The notes under the pieces were generated by a model. That model searched no databases, had not been told where the DNA came from, and saw only the letters and a list, made by a program, of their open reading frames with translations. This document shows positions 18,061-27,863 of a stretch of DNA of 64,000 nucleotides, one piece after another. This stretch comes from Pseudomonas brassicacearum. GTDB taxonomy: Bacteria > Pseudomonadota > Gammaproteobacteria > Pseudomonadales > Pseudomonadaceae. The stretch lies in contig NZ_MOBJ01000003.1 of the NCBI RefSeq assembly GCF_003732225.1, positions 447,135-511,134 of the forward strand, given 5' to 3'. Position 1 is the first letter of the stretch. Every line of letters begins with the position of its first letter. A program made the position numbers and the translations under genes.

Positions 18061-19452
18061 TCAGCTCAACACTACCGCGCCACGTTGTTCCAGTTTGCGA
18101 CGGCGAGCCACAAACAAACCGGCAGCCACCACCAAAAGGCTCAACAGCCCCGTGGCAAGGATTTCCACACGATGGGCATCCTGAAACAGCATGATGGTCA
18201 GGGCCGCCACGATGAATACGATCACCGCGTAGGTCAGGCCCGGGAACAGCCACATGCTGAAGGCGATTTTTTCGCCGCGTGCCATGCGCTGTTTGCGCAT
18301 GCGCAGTTGCGAAATCGCGATCACCAGGTACACCAACAGCGCGATAGCGCCGGAGCTGGCCAGCAGGAAATCGAACACCGCAGCCGGGGCCACGTAGTTG
18401 GCGAACACTGCCAGGAAAGCTGCGGCGGTGGACAGGATTACTGCCCAGTACGGCGTGCCAGCGCTGTTGGTGCGCTGGGAAACGGCCGGTGCATCGCCGC
18501 GCTTGCCCAGGGAGAACATCATGCGGGATGCGGTGTACAACGCCGAGTTCAGGCAGCTGGTCACCGCAACCAGCACCACGATGTCGACGATCAGCTTGGC
18601 ATTCGGGATGCCCATGCGCTCAAGCACGGTCTGATAGGAACCGACGCTGGCCAGAACCGGGTCGTTCCATGGCACCAGGGCCACAACGATGAAGATCGAT
18701 ACGAGGTAGAACAAGCCAATCCGCCAGATCACCGAATTGGTGGCCTTGGAGATTTGCTGGCCAGGGTTCTTCGACTCCGCGGCCGCGATGGTCACGATCT
18801 CAGTGCCCATGAAGGAAAACATGGTGGTCAGGATGGCGCCCAGTACGGCGCCCATGCCATTTGGCAGGAAGCCCTGGGTGTCGAACAGGTGCGAAACGCC
18901 GCTGACCTGGCTGCTTGGCAGGTAGCCGAAGATCGCCATGACACCGAGGACAATGAAACCGATGATCGCCAGGACTTTGATCAGAGCGAACCAGAATTCG
19001 AACTCGCCGTAGTTTTTCACGCTGAACAGGTTGGTCACTGTCAGCAGCAAAGTGATGATCAGGGTAAATGCCCAGATGGCCACGTTAGGGAACCAGGCAT
19101 GCAGGATAGTCGCGGCGGCGTTGGCCTCCAGCGGGATTACCAGAACCCAGAACCACCAATAGAGCCAGCCGATGGTGAAACCGGCCCAGTGACCGATGGC
19201 GCGATCGGCGTAGGTCGAGAAAGAGCCCGTGTCCGGAGAAGCAACGGCCATTTCGCCAAGCATGCGCATGACCAGCACTACCAGCATACCGGCGGCAGCG
19301 TAGGCCAACAGCACGGCCGGGCCTGCGGCAGCGATGGCGTGACCCGAGCCAACGAACAGGCCGGCGCCGATAACACCGGCAATCGACAACATGGTCACAT
19401 GGCGCGGTTTGAGCCCCTGTTCGAGGCCATTAGAGCTTTGGGTACTGCTCAT
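18061..19452 (-). CDS. gabP: GABA permease
   Basis: A 463-residue APC-superfamily permease with 12 expected membrane segments. The run HVTMLSIAGVIGAGLFVGSG, then TGSFSTYAD, the WLYWWFWVLVIPLEAN block and LNSALYTASRM follow E. coli GabP closely. It would import 4-aminobutyrate by proton symport. An in-frame ATG 31 codons upstream precedes a non-membrane stretch and is less likely than the start at 19452. No gab catabolic genes are adjacent. Confidence 0.85.
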   Translation of the reverse strand: MSSTQSSNGLEQGLKPRHVTMLSIAGVIGAGLFVGSGHAIAAAGPAVLLAYAAAGMLVVLVMRMLGEMAVASPDTGSFSTYADRAIGHWAGFTIGWLYWWFWVLVIPLEANAAATILHAWFPNVAIWAFTLIITLLLTVTNLFSVKNYGEFEFWFALIKVLAIIGFIVLGVMAIFGYLPSSQVSGVSHLFDTQGFLPNGMGAVLGAILTTMFSFMGTEIVTIAAAESKNPGQQISKATNSVIWRIGLFYLVSIFIVVALVPWNDPVLASVGSYQTVLERMGIPNAKLIVDIVVLVAVTSCLNSALYTASRMMFSLGKRGDAPAVSQRTNSAGTPYWAVILSTAAAFLAVFANYVAPAAVFDFLLASSGAIALLVYLVIAISQLRMRKQRMARGEKIAFSMWLFPGLTYAVIVFIVAALTIMLFQDAHRVEILATGLLSLLVVAAGLFVARRRKLEQRGAVVLS

Positions 19453-20007
19453 TGAAACTACCTTTGTAAGGAAAAGCGATTGCGTCCATCCCGCCTGGCG
19501 TCCTTCTCGTAAAAAGAAGCCAACGGGGCGTTCTGGATTCTGCACGCAATAATTGCGCCAAAATGTTTCAAACCCTTCTACCCCGGCGATCTCGCCTTGA
19601 CCGGACAGTCATCGCAAGTCATTGAAATTAATGGCACTTCGCCAGAACGTTACCCTGCCACCCACTTCACAAACGAATTCACGCACCAGAAACACACCGA
19701 AAAAACGGCTCGCGCACAATAAAAGTGCAGATCGGGAACGTTTGTCCGGTTAGCGCTTCCAACACCCGGCCAAAGCTGGCACCATCGCGCCTTTTTTTAC
19801 GCGACACCCGCGCAGACATGGCTTCAAACGGGGGATTGGTGGTTGATGGCGCAACAGTCTGCTGCGCTGATGCAACAACCGGTCACACACTGCCCGTCCA
19901 AGCCCCGCGGGGCTGTTGGTCGCCATTCGAACGCTATGCTAGCGTGGCGCCTCGCCAGGAACGCCGACCAACAGCACAAGCACAACAGAACACAATGAGG
20001 ACCGCAC
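19453..20007. other. Divergent intergenic region, no gene seen
   Basis: 555 bases between gabP (minus) and the ABC ATPase gene (plus); it must hold both promoters. I see no convincing ORF, tRNA or REP. Short imperfect inverted repeats occur near 19850-19885 (GTTGATGGCGCAAC, then GCTGATGCAAC), possibly regulatory. Confidence 0.4.
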
Positions 20008-20781
20008 ATGGCTGAGGCCACGCCCGCGCTTGAAATCCGCAACTTGCACAAACGCTACGGCCAGTTGGAGGTGCTCAAAGGCATCTCGCTGACCGCCCGC
20101 GACGGCGATGTGATCTCGATCCTGGGCTCCTCCGGTTCCGGCAAGTCGACTTTTCTTCGTTGCATCAATCTGTTGGAAAACCCGAATCAGGGCCAGATCC
20201 TGGTGGCCGGTGAAGAGCTCAAACTCAAGCCTGCGAAAAACGGCGAACTGGTCGCCGCCGACGGCAAGCAGATCAATCGCCTGCGCAGCGAAATCGGTTT
20301 TGTATTTCAAAACTTTAACCTGTGGCCGCACATGAGCGTGCTCGACAACATCATCGAAGCCCCTCGCCGCGTGCTCGGGCAAAGCAAGCGCGATGCCATC
20401 GAAGTGGCGGAAGCCTTGCTGGCCAAGGTCGGCATCGCCGACAAGCGCCACGCCTACCCGGCAGAACTTTCCGGCGGTCAGCAACAGCGCGCCGCCATCG
20501 CCCGCACTCTGGCGATGCAACCCAAAGTCATTCTGTTTGATGAGCCGACTTCCGCGCTTGACCCGGAAATGGTTCAGGAAGTACTAAACGTGATCCGCGC
20601 CTTGGCCGAAGAAGGCCGCACCATGCTGCTGGTCACCCACGAAATGGGCTTTGCCCGTCAGGTGTCCAGCGAAGTGGTGTTCCTTCACCAGGGCCTGGTG
20701 GAAGAGCAAGGATCGCCCCAGCAGGTGTTCGAAAACCCGCTTTCGGCGCGCTGCAAACAATTCATGTCCAGCAACCGCTAA
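20008..20781 (+). CDS. ABC transporter ATPase, HisP-like, for basic amino acids
   Basis: A 257-residue polar-amino-acid ABC ATPase. Walker A is GSSGSGKST (40-48), the signature LSGGQQQR and Walker B LFDEPTSALD follow, and HEMGFAR is the family H-loop. The sequence tracks HisP closely, including SLTARDGDVISILG and LRCINLLE. It energises the permease pair encoded downstream. Followed after 13 bases by the binding-protein gene: a four-gene importer in the order ATPase, binding protein, two permeases. Confidence 0.93.
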   Translation: MAEATPALEIRNLHKRYGQLEVLKGISLTARDGDVISILGSSGSGKSTFLRCINLLENPNQGQILVAGEELKLKPAKNGELVAADGKQINRLRSEIGFVFQNFNLWPHMSVLDNIIEAPRRVLGQSKRDAIEVAEALLAKVGIADKRHAYPAELSGGQQQRAAIARTLAMQPKVILFDEPTSALDPEMVQEVLNVIRALAEEGRTMLLVTHEMGFARQVSSEVVFLHQGLVEEQGSPQQVFENPLSARCKQFMSSNR

Positions 20782-20794
20782 TGGAGCTACCCAC

Positions 20795-21550
20795 ATGCAG
20801 ACTTACACAAAATTCCTCCTGGCCGTGGCCACCACACTGGTGTTTTCGGCCAACGCGATGGCCGACGAAAAACTGAAAATGGGCATCGAAGCGGCTTACC
20901 CGCCGTTCAACAACAAAGATGCCAGCGGTCAGGTGGTCGGCTTCGACAAAGACATTGGCGACGCCCTGTGCGCCAAGATGAAAGTCGAGTGCGAAGTCGT
21001 CACCTCTGACTGGGACGGCATCATCCCGGCACTGAACGCCAAGAAATTCGACTTCCTGGTCTCCTCGCTGTCGATCACCGAGGAGCGCAAGCAAGCCGTT
21101 GATTTCACCGACCCGTACTACTCGAACAAGCTGCAGTTCATCGCGCCGAAAAACGTCGACCTGAAAACCGACAAGGCCTCGCTCAAAGGCAAGATCATCG
21201 GCACCCAGCGCGCCACTCTGGCCGGCACCTGGCTTGAGGATAACTATGGCGACGACGTCACCATCAAACTCTATGACACTCAGGAAAACGCCTACCTGGA
21301 CCTGACCTCCGGTCGTGTCGATGCGATCCTCGCTGACAAGTACGCCAACTACGACTGGCTGAAAAGCGACGCTGGCAAAAACTACGAGTTCAAAGGCGAA
21401 CCGGTTGTATCCAGCGACAAAATCGGCATTGCCGTGCGCAAGGGTCAGGACGAACTGCGTAACAAGCTGAATGCCGCGCTGAAAGAAATCGTCTCTGACG
21501 GCACCTACAAAAAGATCAACGACAAGTACTTCCCGTTCAGCATCTATTGA
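20795..21550 (+). CDS. Periplasmic lysine/arginine/ornithine/histidine-type binding protein
   Basis: A 251-residue binding protein with a signal peptide (ending ANAMA at residues 18-22). It carries HisJ/ArgT-type features: GIEAAYPPFN, GFDKDIGDALCAKM, the Cys pair, DWDGIIPAL, and SITEERKQAVDFTDPYY. GGAG lies eight bases before this ATG; longer in-frame readings run into the ATPase gene. It delivers ligand to the two permeases downstream. The exact amino acid is not certain. Confidence 0.93.
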   Translation: MQTYTKFLLAVATTLVFSANAMADEKLKMGIEAAYPPFNNKDASGQVVGFDKDIGDALCAKMKVECEVVTSDWDGIIPALNAKKFDFLVSSLSITEERKQAVDFTDPYYSNKLQFIAPKNVDLKTDKASLKGKIIGTQRATLAGTWLEDNYGDDVTIKLYDTQENAYLDLTSGRVDAILADKYANYDWLKSDAGKNYEFKGEPVVSSDKIGIAVRKGQDELRNKLNAALKEIVSDGTYKKINDKYFPFSIY

Positions 21551-21627
21551 TTCTGACTGGCCTGACCGGTGCTGCCTGAAGCGGTGCCGGTCGTCAGCAA
21601 TGCCTGCGGCAACTTGAATAGAAATTC

Positions 21628-22323
21628 ATGATTATCGATCTTTACGGATTCGGCCCGGCGCTCGCCGCTGGCGCGCTGATGACCGTTAAACTGGCGCTCA
21701 CGGCACTGTGCCTGGGGCTGGTGCTCGGTCTGCTCGGCGCCTTGGCCAAGACTTCCCCGTACAAGCCGCTGCAATGGCTTGGCGGCACTTACTCGACACT
21801 GGTTCGTGGTATCCCGGAATTGCTCTGGGTGCTGTTGATCTACTTCGGCACGGTCAACCTGATGCGTGCCTTGGGCGAGTTTTTCGGCAATCCCGACCTC
21901 GCGCTCAATGCCTTCGCCGCCGGGGTGATCGCCTTGGGCCTGTGCTTCGGCGCCTATGCCACGGAGGTTTTTCGTGGCGCGATCCTGGCGATTCCCAAAG
22001 GCCACCGTGAAGCCGGCGTAGCCTTGGGCATGTCGAAATTCCGGATCTTCACCAAGCTGATCATGCCGCAGATGTGGCGCATCGCCCTGCCAGGGCTGGG
22101 CAACCTGTTCATGATCCTGATGAAGGACACCGCGCTGGTGTCGGTAATCGGCCTGGAAGAAATCATGCGTCACGCGCAGAACGGCGTGACCATGAGCAAG
22201 CAGCCGTTCACCTTCTACATGGTCGCCGCCTTCATGTACCTGGGCCTGACGATTCTGGCCATGACCGGCATGCACCTGCTGGAAAAACGCGCCGCTCGCG
22301 GCTTCGCGAGGAGCACGCAATGA
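21628..22323 (+). CDS. Amino-acid ABC transporter permease, HisQ-like
   Basis: A 231-residue inner-membrane permease with about five membrane helices and the EAA-loop region GHREAGVALGMSKFRIFTKLIMPQ. The TLVRGIPELLWVLLIYFG motif is typical of the HisQ/ArtQ group. It pairs with the next gene, whose ATG overlaps its stop (ATGA). Confidence 0.93.
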   Translation: MIIDLYGFGPALAAGALMTVKLALTALCLGLVLGLLGALAKTSPYKPLQWLGGTYSTLVRGIPELLWVLLIYFGTVNLMRALGEFFGNPDLALNAFAAGVIALGLCFGAYATEVFRGAILAIPKGHREAGVALGMSKFRIFTKLIMPQMWRIALPGLGNLFMILMKDTALVSVIGLEEIMRHAQNGVTMSKQPFTFYMVAAFMYLGLTILAMTGMHLLEKRAARGFARSTQ

Positions 22324-23009
22324 ACTGGGAAGTCATCATCAAATGGCTGCCGAAATTGGCTCAGGGCGCGACCCTGACCCTTGAGTTGGTGGCGATCGCC
22401 GTCGTCCTCGGTTTACTGCTGGCGATTCCGCTGGGCATCGCCCGCTCGTCGCGTCTGTGGTACGTGCGCGCACTGCCTTACGCGTACATTTTCTTCTTCC
22501 GTGGCACGCCGTTGCTGGTGCAACTGTTCCTGGTCTACTACGGTCTGGCGCAGTTCGATGCCGTCCGCGCGAGCGCGATGTGGCCGTACCTGCGCGATCC
22601 GTTCTGGTGCGCCACCGCCACCATGACCCTGCACACCGCCGCCTACATCGCCGAGATCCTGCGTGGAGCGATCCAGGCCATCCCGAAAGGCGAGATCGAA
22701 GCCGCACGGGCGTTGGGCATGTCGCGCCCCACTGCGCTGTTCTACATCATCCTTCCGCGTGCCGCGCGCATCGGCCTGCCGGCCTACAGCAACGAAGTGA
22801 TCCTGATGCTCAAGGCCAGCGCCCTGGCCAGCACCGTGACCTTGCTCGAACTGACCGGCATGGCCCGCACCATCATTGCCCGGACCTACCTGCCGGTGGA
22901 GATCTTCTTCGCGGCCGGCATGTTCTACCTATTGATGGCCTACATCCTGGTGCGCGGCTTCAAGTTGCTGGAGCGCTGGTTGCGCGTCGATGCCTGCCAG
23001 GGACGTTGA
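22320..23009 (+). CDS. Amino-acid ABC transporter permease, HisM-like
   Basis: A 229-residue permease, partner of the HisQ-like protein. FFFRGTPLLVQLFLVYYG and the EAA loop KGEIEAARALGMSR are characteristic. The start at 22320 overlaps the upstream stop by four bases; an in-frame ORF reading upstream is inside hisQ. Its 3' end overlaps the next gene by 20 bases. Confidence 0.93.
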   Translation: MNWEVIIKWLPKLAQGATLTLELVAIAVVLGLLLAIPLGIARSSRLWYVRALPYAYIFFFRGTPLLVQLFLVYYGLAQFDAVRASAMWPYLRDPFWCATATMTLHTAAYIAEILRGAIQAIPKGEIEAARALGMSRPTALFYIILPRAARIGLPAYSNEVILMLKASALASTVTLLELTGMARTIIARTYLPVEIFFAAGMFYLLMAYILVRGFKLLERWLRVDACQGR

Positions 23010-24219
23010 TCGGCCAGTGCTGACGGGCGAGCAACTGCTCGTCCGCTTCAACGCGCTAGACGGGTTTCTGACTGAACACCAGGCGCTCTGGCGACCGCGG
23101 CCGTTTACCCATCGGCAACTGCCGTGGGAAGCGGAATATCCAGAGCTGGCGGATTGGCTACGCCAGGGTTCACTGGAAGACGCGGAAAACAGCCACAACC
23201 ATCCCGAACAGCTTCTGGCACCCGCGCCTTTTCCAGGACTGGCAGCGCAGGCCATCACCCTCGGCGCTGTAGGCGAGCTTCCGGCTCATATGACGGAGCC
23301 TTCGACCCGACGGCTGAACGTCGACGTGCCGGGCCGCAAATGGCAGCAGATCGAAGCCTTCGCCGGTTGCCTGCAATTTGCCGCAAAGCCCCGGCACTGG
23401 CTGGACTGGTGCTCGGGTAAAGGTCACCTGGGACGACGCCTGCTGCAAGCCGACCAACAACTGACCTGTCTGGAGTACGACCCGGCGCTGATCGCCAGCG
23501 GTCAGGCGCTGAGTCAACACCATCACCTCATGGTCAATCACTTCCAGCAGGATGTGATGGCAAGCGATGCGGCTGCTCACCTGAGCGCCGAACACACCCC
23601 GGTCGCCCTGCACGCCTGCGGCGATTTGCATGTACGGCTGATGCAACTGGCCAGCGCGGCCGGCTGCAAACAATTGGCCGTTGCACCCTGCTGTTATAAC
23701 CGCATCAGCGCCCGCCAGTACCAACCGCTGTCCGACGCGGCTAAAGGCTCCAACCTACAACTTTCCCTCGACGATCTGGCCCTGCCGCTGAGCGAAACCG
23801 TCACCGCCGGTGCCCGCGTCCGACGTCAACGCGACATGTCCATGGCCCGCCGCCTGGCCTTCGACCTGCTGCAACGGCAACTGCGCGGCTGTGACGACTA
23901 CCTGCCAACACCATCGCTGCCCAGCGCCTGGCTGGATAAACCCTTCGCCGATTACTGCCGCGACCTGGCCACGCTGAAAGACTTATCCACAGTCCCGGCG
24001 CAGGATTGGACGGCGCTGGAAGCCGCTGGCTGGGAACGCCTGGCGCAGGTGCGCAATCTTGAGCTGCTACGCGGCCTGTTCCGGCGCCCGCTGGAACTGT
24101 GGCTGGTACTCGACCGTGCGCTGTTTCTCGAAGAACAGGGTTATTCGGTTCGCTTGGGATTATTCTGCGAAACCCCACTGACACCGCGCAATTTGATGCT
24201 GCTCGCCGAGCGTCGATGA
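22990..24219 (+). CDS. SAM-dependent methyltransferase (METTL25/Methyltransf_32-like)
   Basis: A 409-residue protein. The Rossmann motif I is LDWCSGKGHLGRRL, motif II LEYDPALIASG, and LHACGDLHVRLM with PCCYNRI follows. This DxCSGKGHLG...ACG...PCCY pattern is that of the METTL25-like group, whose substrates are poorly known (likely RNA or protein). It overlaps the HisM-like gene by 20 bases and may be co-transcribed, but a transport link is unlikely. Confidence 0.8.
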   Translation: MPARDVDRPVLTGEQLLVRFNALDGFLTEHQALWRPRPFTHRQLPWEAEYPELADWLRQGSLEDAENSHNHPEQLLAPAPFPGLAAQAITLGAVGELPAHMTEPSTRRLNVDVPGRKWQQIEAFAGCLQFAAKPRHWLDWCSGKGHLGRRLLQADQQLTCLEYDPALIASGQALSQHHHLMVNHFQQDVMASDAAAHLSAEHTPVALHACGDLHVRLMQLASAAGCKQLAVAPCCYNRISARQYQPLSDAAKGSNLQLSLDDLALPLSETVTAGARVRRQRDMSMARRLAFDLLQRQLRGCDDYLPTPSLPSAWLDKPFADYCRDLATLKDLSTVPAQDWTALEAAGWERLAQVRNLELLRGLFRRPLELWLVLDRALFLEEQGYSVRLGLFCETPLTPRNLMLLAERR

Positions 24220-24529
24220 CCCCTCCATTTCGATCAACAGCCTGTGGATAAGTCTGTTGATGAAACTTGCCGAAAGCCTTTGGATCCATGGCTTTTAGGC
24301 CATAAAAGCGGCTGGTCATTTTTTGTTCATATTAAAAAACAGGCGAAAAAACAGCCAGTTGCGATTTATTGAGAACTGCTCCACAAAATAAGCCGTAAAC
24401 GCAGCGAAGCCACCTCCCGTTGTGCATAAGCATTAAGCCGAATGGTCATAACCAACCTCCGTAGCTTGAACTATGGTTGCCAGGCGTCAGAAATCTCTGG
24501 CACTCAGGACAGCAAGGAGCTGGTACACA
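24220..24529. other. Intergenic region, no gene seen
   Basis: 310 bases without a credible ORF. It has an AT-rich stretch (24310-24375) and an imperfect hairpin GCTTTTAGGCC/ATAAAAGC near 24291-24309 followed by TCATTTTTTG, a possible terminator for the methyltransferase gene. A DnaA-box-like TGTGGATAA at 24243 is isolated. Confidence 0.4.
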
Positions 24530-25771
24530 ATGACCACATTGAACAGTGCACAGGAAGCAGTCGATACCGTCGCCAACCAGGCCATTCTCGCGGCCATTCA
24601 AAAAACTTTCGCCGTCGGCGGGGCGATCATCAACAACGCCACCGGCGAAGTCATCGCAGCCCTTCATAACAACGTGTTAATGCCTTTTCCGGGGAAAGGC
24701 ACCACCTACTTCCTACCTCACGACCCGACCGCCCATGGCGAGCGGCAATTGGTGGACTGGTACTACGAAAAAGCCGCATCGCTGAAGCTTCCGCCGCCCG
24801 ACAAATTGACCATCGTGACCACACTGGACCCATGCGCCATGTGCGCCGGCGCTCTGCTCACGGCCGGATTCAACGTCGCCGTAAGCGCGATCGATGACTA
24901 CGCGGGGGTCAACTACAACAGCCAGTTCACCTTCCCGTCGTTGCCACCGCAGATTCGTCAACAAGCGCAAAAAACCTGGGCCTATTACGCGGTCGCCGCT
25001 CCTGTCAGCCGTGCCTATCAAGGCTCGATGAGCCTGGTGTTTGGCGGCCAGACCATCGACTCGGCGGCGTACTACCTCACCAGCTCGATCTTCTCCGCCA
25101 GCGTCGACACTGTGCGCAAAGCAAGTAACAACAGCGGTCTTGAGCCTTCCAAGCTGAAAAACCCGGCCACGCTGCCGGCGAACAGTCCGGTACGCCAAGC
25201 GTTGACCAAGTTGAGTCCATTCGCCTTGACGGTCACTTCCAGCAACCCGCGTGACCCTGGTGCGGAACTGGCGCCGCCTCTGCTGAAAACCGCCCAGCAA
25301 GCCAATGTGTTCAATTCTGTGGCCTTGCTTGATCCCTTCGGCAACCTGCTGGTGTGCCTGGGTGGCGTGGAAAACCAGTCGCCGATTCGCACGGCATTCA
25401 TGGAGACCACCCGCAGCTATGCAGTCATGCGCTGGACCCTGATGAACGACCCGGACCCGGCGGTACGCGCCCAGGCCGAGCAGTACCTGACGCACCCGAA
25501 ATACGGCACCTTCGTGTTCCTCTACGCACCGGACCCACTCACACCCCAAGCGGTGATGACCTTCGGCGCGTACGGTTCGACCATGGAAGGCCCGGTGCCG
25601 CAAAGCTACCCGTCGAACCTGCAATACGTGCTGTTGCCAGGAAACACCACGGCCCAGGCGCTGTCGCAACTGGCCCAGAACCTGCCGCCGTTCTATACCC
25701 AGAGCGTGCAGGTGGCGCCCGCCCAAGTCCTGAGCCAGGCCTTGATCAGCGCTGTCAAAAACGGCGTGTAA
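24530..25771 (+). CDS. Cytidine/deoxycytidylate deaminase-fold protein with unknown C-terminal half
   Basis: A 413-residue protein. The zinc site is His69-Gly-Glu71 (TAHGERQ) and Cys102/Cys105 (LDPCAMCAGALL), the classical HxE...PCxxC of the CDA fold, so the N-terminal ~170 residues should be an active deaminase. The remaining ~240 residues match nothing I know. Enzymes of this fold act on free nucleosides, tRNA or as nucleic-acid deaminases; a Bd3614-like deaminase is possible. AAGGAG lies ten bases before the ATG. Single-gene unit. Confidence 0.7.
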   Translation: MTTLNSAQEAVDTVANQAILAAIQKTFAVGGAIINNATGEVIAALHNNVLMPFPGKGTTYFLPHDPTAHGERQLVDWYYEKAASLKLPPPDKLTIVTTLDPCAMCAGALLTAGFNVAVSAIDDYAGVNYNSQFTFPSLPPQIRQQAQKTWAYYAVAAPVSRAYQGSMSLVFGGQTIDSAAYYLTSSIFSASVDTVRKASNNSGLEPSKLKNPATLPANSPVRQALTKLSPFALTVTSSNPRDPGAELAPPLLKTAQQANVFNSVALLDPFGNLLVCLGGVENQSPIRTAFMETTRSYAVMRWTLMNDPDPAVRAQAEQYLTHPKYGTFVFLYAPDPLTPQAVMTFGAYGSTMEGPVPQSYPSNLQYVLLPGNTTAQALSQLAQNLPPFYTQSVQVAPAQVLSQALISAVKNGV

Positions 25772-25796
25772 CCGACTGACGCCATCCACAAGACCA

Positions 25797-25818
25797 GCCC
25801 GCCGAACCATCGGCGGGC
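25797..25818 (+). terminator. GC-rich hairpin after the deaminase gene
   Basis: GCCCGCCGA pairs perfectly with TCGGCGGGC across a four-base loop, 26 bases past the stop. No T-run follows, so termination is weaker than for the other hairpins here. Confidence 0.5.
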
Positions 25819-26040
25819 CTGCCGTGAAAACGTCACGATTGGAACCCTGTCATTCGTCAACAAAAGCCTCCCTGCGGGCGACACGTTTTACACCGAACGA
25901 CAACCGTGGACTGATCAAGACCAGCCCTGAAGCGCTCAAGCGCACGCAAGGGCGAGAACCTTGCCAAAGGCATACTGAAAAATAGTCAGTAATCAGGGGT
26001 TTACAGAACCCTGCCAATCGCTATAATCGTCGCCCAACAC

Positions 26041-26162
<122 letters not shown>

Positions 26163-26199
26163 CCAAACGTACAATTAGACGTACAAAAGGAAGAAAGTA

Positions 26200-26481
26200 A
26201 TGGATTACCTTGTAGGTATGAAAGCCTGCATCAACGTCATTGGTCTTTGTCTGAATATGGGCGGCGTCATCATGCTGTTCTTCTGGTCTTTGCCTCAGCC
26301 ATCTCCGGATGCGAACACTGGGCGCATTCTCGAAGACGGTACCAATATGGAAGATGGTAGAACTGCTGGGGAGCATCGAGCAGAGGCAGCCCGCAAGAAA
26401 CTAAAGTCCAAAGTCATCGCCTATGCTGCCTTGACCCTTCTGCTTGCCGGGTTCGGCTGCCAGCTATTTGCCGCCGTTTAG
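26200..26481 (+). CDS. Small two-helix membrane protein of the tRNA-Thr element
   Basis: A 93-residue protein with hydrophobic segments at about residues 10-30 (INVIGLCLNMGGVIMLFFW) and 73-92, separated by a charged linker rich in Glu, Arg and Lys. AGGAAG precedes the ATG. Function unknown. It is the first gene inside the left repeat. Confidence 0.65.
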   Translation: MDYLVGMKACINVIGLCLNMGGVIMLFFWSLPQPSPDANTGRILEDGTNMEDGRTAGEHRAEAARKKLKSKVIAYAALTLLLAGFGCQLFAAV

Positions 26482-26596
26482 ATTGCCTGCAAGAACCAAC
26501 TGCCGCCTCCGGTATCCGCCCCTACCCAATCCTCTGCTGGCACCCAGCCAGCAGCAACTACGCCGCCGGCGCCCACCCTATTCCGTTTTTTCTACA

Positions 26597-27035
26597 TGGA
26601 TTACCGACGAGAACGAACTGGTCAAGGGCGTACTAACCAACCGCCGCAAGGAAAGCCGGGACAACATCGTTCGTTGGACAGCGCGCCTTCGCGCAGCATG
26701 GGACGCGGCCAAAGCTGTCAGGTCGGAAACCTGAGCGAAAACGGGTTCCGGTTCCGATCCGCGCAGATCAACGTTTTCTGATCGTATCGTCCACCGGCAA
26801 ACAGCTGTCGAAGTCCGGACTGGATACCGCGTTCCAACGCCTAATCGTCCAAGCCATCGAGAAGGGAGTGCTCACCGAAGAGCAGCGCTTTGGCATGCAC
26901 GATTTCAAGCGGAAGGGGATCACCGACACCGTCGGCACCCGGGCGGACAAGCAACAAGCATCGGGTCACAAAGATGAATCGATGATGGATGTTTACGACT
27001 TGAGTGTGCCGACAGTTAACCCATCGGCAGATTGA
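26597..27035 (+). pseudogene. C-terminal remnant of a tyrosine-recombinase integrase
   Basis: Frame one reads NELVKGVLTNRRKESRDNIV up to a stop at 26732. After a frameshift near 26725 a second frame continues FLIVSSTGKQLSKSGLDTAF, then MHDFKRKGITDT, ASGHKDESMMDVYD and a stop at 27033-27035. HDFK, SGHK and the VYD tyrosine match the catalytic end of phage integrases. The N-terminal half is missing. This is the enzyme that would have used the flanking repeats; it is now dead. Confidence 0.8.
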
Positions 27036-27863
27036 TCAATCAGGAACGCCAGGCTCGTCGGTATCATCTGGCGGATTGACGTATTCAGGCGCAGGTTCCG
27101 CTGCATCAGCAGGATCTGGCTGCCGCCACCACACTGGAACGTTTGCTACCGGCTCTCTGGTCACATTGCTAATCATCCTGACGATATCGTACGACCTGAC
27201 ACCGTCCACATGCTCGCTCAAACTCGCTGCGGTCGTGGCCCACATCGGGTCAAGGACAAAATCAATACCGTTCGTTCTCGCAAGCTTCGCAGCTGGCACA
27301 AAATCAGAGTCACCGGCGATCAGAACGATCACATCTGCCAGCTTATTCAAAGCCAAAGTGGTGATGTCCATGCCAAGCTTTATATCAACCGCCTTCTGAT
27401 CAATGTCGTAGTGAAAATCGGCATTGGTGAGGTCCGCCCAATTTTTCTGGCCTTTCAGTAGGTCATCAAGCGAATGGTCATTGAGACGCCATCGGCCGCT
27501 TTTCGACAACTCGCCAAGCCGCAACGCAGTTTTTCGGCTTTTTTTGAGCCTATCGTGGAGTTCGCCCCTTACTTTATACGGCGGGTGTTCTTTGAAATTG
27601 ATGTTGCCTGGGGTTCTGTGCCCTTCGGGGGTGATAGGGTAGCGAACCTGCTTGTCGTTGGGAGGACAGTCGTAGTAGTAAACGCGGTATAGCTCTCGCG
27701 GTAGCGTCCGACGCTCTTCGATGTGCGATTTCACGAGCACGTGGACGATAGTGCTGAGCTGTTCTGAGTTGAGAAGGAAGCCTGGTCGAAAGTATTTTCG
27801 GGCAAAAAATCGTACACGCTCGAAGAAAAATCCACCATCGACCAGTACGGCTGTCCTTTTCAT
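27036..27863 (-). CDS. NYN-domain (LabA/DUF88-like) putative ribonuclease
   Basis: A 275-residue protein with a PIN-like NYN domain. Acidic residues are Asp9 (AVLVDGGFFF), Asp160 and Asp166 (KAVDIKLGMDI), and Asp185/Asp187 (IAGDSDFVPA), the complete metal-binding set of the family, so nuclease activity is plausible. The Pro-rich acidic C-terminus (~40 residues) looks disordered. AAGGAA precedes the ATG. Its stop abuts the broken integrase stop (convergent). A candidate promoter on the minus strand has TTGACA (27972-27977) and CAAAAT (27949-27954) with 17 bases between. As the only large intact gene in the remnant it may be retained cargo, perhaps for defence; that is inference. Confidence 0.8.
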   Translation of the reverse strand: MKRTAVLVDGGFFFERVRFFARKYFRPGFLLNSEQLSTIVHVLVKSHIEERRTLPRELYRVYYYDCPPNDKQVRYPITPEGHRTPGNINFKEHPPYKVRGELHDRLKKSRKTALRLGELSKSGRWRLNDHSLDDLLKGQKNWADLTNADFHYDIDQKAVDIKLGMDITTLALNKLADVIVLIAGDSDFVPAAKLARTNGIDFVLDPMWATTAASLSEHVDGVRSYDIVRMISNVTREPVANVPVWWRQPDPADAAEPAPEYVNPPDDTDEPGVPD

